From an uncultured Actinomycetes bacterium (GTDB lineage Bacteria > Actinomycetota > Actinomycetes > Nanopelagicales > Nanopelagicaceae), in contig CAINLV010000029.1 of the NCBI GenBank assembly GCA_903850565.1, forward strand, positions 62,001 to 126,000: a DNA stretch of 64,000 nucleotides, read 5' to 3'. The first letter of the stretch is position 1, and every line of letters begins with the position of its first letter. The notes below the pieces were generated by a model that saw only the letters and a list, made by a program, of their open reading frames with translations, was not told the DNA's origin and made no database searches. Position numbers and translations under genes: made by a program. Shown here in pieces: positions 59,605-64,000 of the stretch.

Positions 59605-60825
59605 TTACTCTTGCATCGGCGAAACTGGTTTTGCCGGAAGTTTTAATCGCAACGCGGAGATGGAAACGATAGTTAGGCCGGTGACTAAGAGCCCGATCCA
59701 CGCCCAGTGAAGGCCAGCGCCGATCATTGTTCCTGCAAAGGAAGGCCCAAGGATCGCCGCAATCTGCCACGCATTGCTAGATGCAGCGTTGTAACGACCT
59801 CGCAAATGATCCGGAGCTAGCTGATTCACAATCGAAGGAATTGTTGGTGACCAAAACATTTCGCCAAAGCTAAAGACAAATTGGCAGAGGATGACAAAGA
59901 ACAAGCCGGCTTTTGGGAGAACGCCGGCAAGGCTTAAAGCCAGCCATGCGGCAATCCAGAAGAAGCCGGCAATTGCCATCGCCTTTGCTCGTTCGATTTT
60001 TTGAATCTTCTTTACGATCCACAATTGGCACGTTGCAATGAGAAACATATTTACTGCATATGCCCAAGCTAAATGTGCTGGAGTAACTTTTGCTACCAAT
60101 GTGGAAAAAGCGGCGAAGCCAACTTCGAGTTGACTGTACCCAAAGAGAATTGCCAGGAACCCAACAATCCAGAATTTAACAAAGGTGCGGTCGGCCAAAA
60201 CATCTTTCCATCCGCCTTCCAATGCCTTGTTATCGGCGCGTTGACCTTTGGTGCGATGCCCGGATTCTCGTAGCGTCATGGCGACGAAGAAATAAACAAT
60301 AAAGGAGATGCCATCGCCCCAATAGAGAACTTCAAAGGTATGTGGATTGCCAAGTTTCACAAAGGCCGATGCGATCAACCCGCCGATACCCAACCCAAGA
60401 TTAAGAAGTGCGAAATTCGTGGCAAAAGTCTTTTCCCGAAGATGATCGGGGGTGAGTTCGGCCAATATCGCCGACATCGCTGGCCAGGTCCCTGAATTTC
60501 CTAAGGCGGTTACCGTCATACAAGCCAAGGCGGCGGTCACCGAATGGACCAGGCTCAATGACCCATAGCCCACGGCAAGAATGAGGGTGGAAACCATCAT
60601 CACCGGCTTGGGGCCCCAATGATCAATTTGATGGCCAACCAGGGGCGAAGTAATTAATGAGGCGAGTGCGCCATAGCCAACGATCAACCCGGCCAAGGCT
60701 GCCGAAATCCCACGAACGTTATGAAGATAAATAAATAGGTAAGGTAAAACTAAGCCATTACCGATCGCGGAGAGCGTGGTGCCCAAAAGGACGATTCGGA
60801 CCTTGGGCGGCAATGGGTTAGACAC
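59605..60825 (-). CDS. MFS transporter
   Basis: A 406-residue major facilitator. TTLSAIGNGLVLPYLFIYLH is helix 1, ITSPLVGHQIDHWGPKPVMM the loop 2-3 motif in degenerate form, and GEMFWSPTIPSIVNQLAPDH, then LRGRYNAASS, a conserved middle segment of the MdtH/drug-exporter-like group. About 12 helices. Monocistronic as far as seen. Substrate unknown. Confidence 0.87.
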   Translation of the reverse strand: MSNPLPPKVRIVLLGTTLSAIGNGLVLPYLFIYLHNVRGISAALAGLIVGYGALASLITSPLVGHQIDHWGPKPVMMVSTLILAVGYGSLSLVHSVTAALACMTVTALGNSGTWPAMSAILAELTPDHLREKTFATNFALLNLGLGIGGLIASAFVKLGNPHTFEVLYWGDGISFIVYFFVAMTLRESGHRTKGQRADNKALEGGWKDVLADRTFVKFWIVGFLAILFGYSQLEVGFAAFSTLVAKVTPAHLAWAYAVNMFLIATCQLWIVKKIQKIERAKAMAIAGFFWIAAWLALSLAGVLPKAGLFFVILCQFVFSFGEMFWSPTIPSIVNQLAPDHLRGRYNAASSNAWQIAAILGPSFAGTMIGAGLHWAWIGLLVTGLTIVSISALRLKLPAKPVSPMQE

Positions 60826-60882
60826 TGCAGGAGCCTACCCAACCTTTGCGTTACCTGGCGTGGCAATTGTCGCTTTGAGAGG

Positions 60883-62136
60883 TTAAACGACCAACCACAT
60901 CGGGTTTTCAAAGCGTTTTACAAAAGCTGCCAACCATTGAGCTGCCAGCGCGCCATCAATTGCGCGGTGGTCCACCGAGAGCGTGAAATTAACGACCGAG
61001 GCGATTCCAATTACTCCATTCACTACTACTGGCTTTTGCTTGGCAGCACCAACCGCCAATATTGCCGACTGTGGTGGATTGAGAATTGCTGAAAATTCAT
61101 CGGTTCCGTACATCCCCAAATTCGTGACCGAGAAACTTCCGCCCATAATTTCGTTCTGCTTGAGCCGACCAATTCGGGCTCGCTCTATGAGATCTGCAGT
61201 CGTCGCGCTGATCTGGGCCAAGTTCATTTGGTTGACGCCACGAACGACCGGAGTGATAAGCCCATTGTCGGTGGCGACGGCGATAGAAATATCCACGTCA
61301 TCAAATTTGCGCATTTCTTCGGTAGTCCAAATGACATTGGCATCAGGCACGTCAGCGAATGCGGCTGCAACGGTTTTTAAAATGAGATCGGTGACGGAAA
61401 CTTTACTCTGCGACCACTCATTAATCTTCTTGCGCATATTGAGTAAATCATCTGCAATCACCGGCGCCGTTAAATAGAAGTGCGGCACCGTTGACTTGCT
61501 CTCTGTTAACCGACGAGCAATGGCCTGACGCATTCGAGAATGAGGAATGGCGATATAACTGCTCTCGCCCAATGAGAGGGCTTTTGCGGGGGTCGATGGT
61601 GGTGCCGAAACTTTGGTTGTTACGCCCGAGGCAATGGCAGCTTGAACATCTCTTTTTACGATTCGCCCATCTGGGCCAGTGCCATGAAGGTTCTTGGGAT
61701 CGATGCCATTTTCTTTAGCCAGTCGCCGAGCAAGTGGGCTGGAAAAAATCCTGGTCCCATGGTCTTGCTCCGCAGAAACGTTTTCCGCAATTTTGATTTC
61801 GGCAGCTACAGCAATAGTGGGAGTTGGAGTAACTGAACTCTCCGCCGCAGAAATATTTTCCTTAGCTAATGCCTGGGCAATTTCTGCCGCGCCTTCTCCT
61901 TGTTGCAACAACACGGCAATAGGTTCTCCGACCGCAACTGTCGCGCCACTCTTTGCTAGGTACTGACCAAGAATTCCATCGGTTTCAGCAACTACTTCAA
62001 CGACTGCTTTTTCGGTTTCAACTTCGGCAATGGGTTGACCTGTCGCAAAAGTTGAACCTTCTTCAACTAGCCACTTCGAAATAATCGCTTCAGTTGCGTT
62101 GGCAAGCACTTCGGGCATTCTCATAATGGTGGCCAT
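60883..62136 (-). CDS. Dihydrolipoamide acyltransferase E2
   Basis: A 417-residue E2 subunit of a 2-oxoacid dehydrogenase. Residues 1-78 form one lipoyl domain with the target Lys in EVETEKAVVEVVAETDG. Residues 130-165 are the subunit-binding domain (SSPLARRLAKENGIDPKNLH). From about 190 the catalytic domain has IPHSRMRQAIARRL and FTLSVDHRAIDGALAAQWLA, where His and Asp of H-x-x-x-D-G catalyse transfer. It starts at the E1 stop (1-bp overlap). No E3 is in the window. Pyruvate, acetoin or branched-chain specificity cannot be told. Confidence 0.9.
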   Translation of the reverse strand: MATIMRMPEVLANATEAIISKWLVEEGSTFATGQPIAEVETEKAVVEVVAETDGILGQYLAKSGATVAVGEPIAVLLQQGEGAAEIAQALAKENISAAESSVTPTPTIAVAAEIKIAENVSAEQDHGTRIFSSPLARRLAKENGIDPKNLHGTGPDGRIVKRDVQAAIASGVTTKVSAPPSTPAKALSLGESSYIAIPHSRMRQAIARRLTESKSTVPHFYLTAPVIADDLLNMRKKINEWSQSKVSVTDLILKTVAAAFADVPDANVIWTTEEMRKFDDVDISIAVATDNGLITPVVRGVNQMNLAQISATTADLIERARIGRLKQNEIMGGSFSVTNLGMYGTDEFSAILNPPQSAILAVGAAKQKPVVVNGVIGIASVVNFTLSVDHRAIDGALAAQWLAAFVKRFENPMWLVV

Positions 62137-64000
62137 TATTTGGCACCGCCAAATCCGGCACGAATCGCTTCAAGTCCAAAAACGACTTCCTCAACACCGG
62201 CGATCGCCGCACGTTCTAGAACTTTAGAAATGCTGGGAGATGCTTCTCCTCCAGTTACGCGGCCAATTGGTTGATCTAACCAATCAAAATATCTTCTCTG
62301 GATTTCATCGGCCAACCAAGCGCCGTAAGAAGTTCCTCGGGCACCTTGCTCGACGATTAAGACATTGTTGGTCTTTTTAATGCTTGCGCCGATGGTTTCC
62401 CAATCCAGGCTGGCACGATCTAGCCAGCGCAAATCGATAACTTCAGCATCAACACCACTGAGTTCGGTCGCGGTTAATGAGTGCTTCACCATGGATAAAT
62501 AAGTCAGCACCGTTACTTCAGTACCCGCACGACGAACATTGGCCTTTCCAAAGGCGATTTGATAATCCAAATCTGTTTCCGGAATTTCACCAACATCGCC
62601 ATATAAATCAACATGTTCCAGAACCAAGACTGGATCCTCCAGTTGCAGCGCTGCATTCATCAAACCAATGTAATCCGCTGGTGTTGAAGCCGCGACGATT
62701 CGCCATCCTGGGTTTGTAGCAAAGATTCCAGCTGGATCCATCAAGTGCTGGGAACCATATCCGCTACCCATAGCAACCTTAGTTCGAAGCACTAGGGGAA
62801 CTGGATTCTTTCCACCAAACATGTGGCGAGCTTTGCCAATTTGATTGAAAACTTGGTCAGCCGCGACCCACATGAAATCTGGATACATAAATTCAACTAC
62901 CGGATGGAAGCGACCATCTAGAGCCATTCCCCCACCTAAGCCCATAAATGCATTTTCACTAATAGGTGTTCCAAGAATTCGATTCGGATACTTCTTGGAA
63001 AGCCCTTTAGTGGCACCGTTGGTACCGCCATTTAGTCGATGGATATCTTCGCCCAAAATGATGATTCGTTCATCTTCTTCCATGCGACGATCCAAAACAC
63101 TTGCTACCGCATCGACAAATTTAGAACTCTTTGTTGCACCAGAATATTGTGAAGGTTCTAAGGTGCGAACGCCGTTGAGTTCGCTGGCATCGCCTCGAAT
63201 TCCAAAGTCAACGAATTTAACATCAGGCCACAAACCTGGTCGGATTCTTCGCTTTCCTGGCAAATCTGGATTTGCTTCCATGAGTTCGGCAATTGCAATT
63301 TTGTTTGCCGTTACCGCTTGTTCTCGGACCGAATCCACTCCAGCTTGATCGATCAAACCCAAGGCAATCATTTCTGTTGCTACACGAAGCAGTGGATCTC
63401 GTTCGCGCCATTGTGCTTCTTCTTCTTTGGTGCGGTATCCAAATGCACTTCCTGGAAATGGTCCATTTTGATGGAAGAAGCGGTAGACCTGGGCCTCGAT
63501 CACGGTTGGCCCGCCTCCAGATCTCATCCGCTCTTCCGCTGCCTTCATCGCTAAATGAACGGCAAGTGGGTCCATTCCATCAACACGCCACGATGGAATA
63601 CCAAAACCTAAACCCCTGGCCGAAAGCCGATGTTCACCGGTTACTTCATCGACGTGGGTTGAGACCGCATACATATTATTTTCAATGAAAAAGCAGAGTG
63701 GCAACTTCCAGGCAGAAGCTAAATTCATGCTCTCCAATACTGAACCAATATTGACTGCGCCATCCCCAAAATAAGTAACTGTGACGTTTTGAGTTCCTGA
63801 ATGTTTTTGTGCCCAAGCATTTCCAGCCGCTAGCGGTACTCCGCCTCCGACGATGGCATTTGTACCAAGCGCACCCGCCTCAAAATATTGAAGGTGCATG
63901 GAACCACCCCGGCCGGCGCAATAACCTTGGGCTAAACCTAAAATTTCCGCATGCGTTTTCTGCAGAACTTCTTGCAATTCTTTCGAAACTAAGTTCGCCA
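62136..64000 (-). CDS. 2-oxoacid dehydrogenase E1, fused alpha and beta parts, N-terminus beyond window
   Basis: At least 621 residues of a thiamine-diphosphate dehydrogenase in one chain. The alpha part keeps GCRGSMHLQ-like GYCAGRGGSMHLQYFEAG and the TPP motif YFGDGAVNIGSVLESMNLAS; AYGYRTKEE and IEAQVYRFFHQNGPFPGSAF follow. The beta part starts near FVDAVASVLDRRMEEDERII, with LGEDIHRLNGGTNGATKGLS and GGMALDGRFHPVVEFMYPDF. The frame is open to the window edge (codons read ANLVSKELQEVL), so the true start is outside and about 60-90 residues are missing. Normally alpha and beta are separate genes; fusions exist in some actinobacteria. It runs into the E2 gene. Confidence 0.9.
   Translation of the reverse strand, partial: ANLVSKELQEVLQKTHAEILGLAQGYCAGRGGSMHLQYFEAGALGTNAIVGGGVPLAAGNAWAQKHSGTQNVTVTYFGDGAVNIGSVLESMNLASAWKLPLCFFIENNMYAVSTHVDEVTGEHRLSARGLGFGIPSWRVDGMDPLAVHLAMKAAEERMRSGGGPTVIEAQVYRFFHQNGPFPGSAFGYRTKEEEAQWRERDPLLRVATEMIALGLIDQAGVDSVREQAVTANKIAIAELMEANPDLPGKRRIRPGLWPDVKFVDFGIRGDASELNGVRTLEPSQYSGATKSSKFVDAVASVLDRRMEEDERIIILGEDIHRLNGGTNGATKGLSKKYPNRILGTPISENAFMGLGGGMALDGRFHPVVEFMYPDFMWVAADQVFNQIGKARHMFGGKNPVPLVLRTKVAMGSGYGSQHLMDPAGIFATNPGWRIVAASTPADYIGLMNAALQLEDPVLVLEHVDLYGDVGEIPETDLDYQIAFGKANVRRAGTEVTVLTYLSMVKHSLTATELSGVDAEVIDLRWLDRASLDWETIGASIKKTNNVLIVEQGARGTSYGAWLADEIQRRYFDWLDQPIGRVTGGEASPSISKVLERAAIAGVEEVVFGLEAIRAGFGGAK

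Noticed and set aside
1-64000. CRISPR arrays, insertion sequences, integrases, phage genes or an origin
   Set aside because: No regularly spaced repeats, transposase or integrase motifs, or DnaA-box clusters were noticed by reading.

Overview
The window reads as a compact, gene-dense chromosome segment of a free-living actinobacterium with intermediate base composition (by eye the G+C is well below the usual actinobacterial 65-70%; I did not compute it). The actinobacterial signature comes from a mycothiol-type PIG-L deacetylase (MshB), the tadA-associated acidic protein, the dnaX/recR/lysC/asd arrangement with a short 4.5S-type SRP RNA, and several starts without a ribosome binding site. Tiny intergenic gaps, many 4-bp ATGA overlaps, sugar ABC transporters without their own ATPase and a photosynthate-like diet suggest a streamlined aquatic lineage such as the freshwater Nanopelagicales (acI). 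That placement is inference.

The standout region is 6587-19442. It holds, in two divergent blocks, what looks like a complete route for breaking down the plant and algal sulfosugar sulfoquinovose (SQ) to central metabolites and sulfite. The first block encodes an L-fucose-isomerase-like protein, a sugar ABC transporter, a GntR/FCD regulator, a PfkB kinase resembling sulfofructose kinase YihV and an aldolase closely resembling sulfofructose-1-phosphate aldolase YihT. A Gfo/Idh/MocA protein on the opposite strand may be an NAD-dependent sulfoquinovosidase. The second block encodes sulfolactate sulfo-lyase SuyA and SuyB, an SlcC-like and a ComC-like sulfolactate dehydrogenase, and a YeiH/SuyZ-type exporter. 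Three copies of AGGT-NNN-ACCACT sit before the three transcription units, suggesting that the GntR protein controls all of them. The sulfolactaldehyde-oxidising step is not in the locus; an aldehyde dehydrogenase at 25969-27393 is a candidate.

Other regions are as follows. 1-3111 holds a cut-off acyltransferase, RidA, DUF4177 and YqeY proteins, a phosphoesterase and a glycosyltransferase. 3196-5245 is a secreted GH16 glucanase under a LacI-type operator, followed by tRNA-Pro. 19467-24701 is housekeeping (asd, lysC, recR, dnaX, SRP RNA, tRNA-Ser). 24733-30693 has a degenerate M23 protein, the aldehyde dehydrogenase, an APC permease fused to an OB-fold, and mshB. 30766-36227 is a tightly overlapping cassette of glycosyltransferases with a PqqD-like protein, an HPr-kinase-like protein and a nucleotidyltransferase, whose product is unknown.

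36241-45880 holds DinB proteins, tRNA-Ser, tadA and its partner, upp, malic enzyme, DedA, a DUF606 transporter, an ABC-F ATPase and the tryptophan-degrading pair kynU/kynA. 45880-52420 is an alpha/beta-glucoside uptake locus (AglEFG-like transporter, GH1 and GH13 glucosidases) behind a perfect LacI-type operator, nearly identical to the one before the GH16 gene 42.7 kb away; the two probably belong to one glucan-use regulon. 52492-60825 has an HtrA protease, a GNAT, three MFS transporters, an amidase and an aldo/keto reductase. 60883-64000 carries a 2-oxoacid dehydrogenase E2 and a fused E1 that runs off the end. I saw no phage, transposon, CRISPR array or origin.
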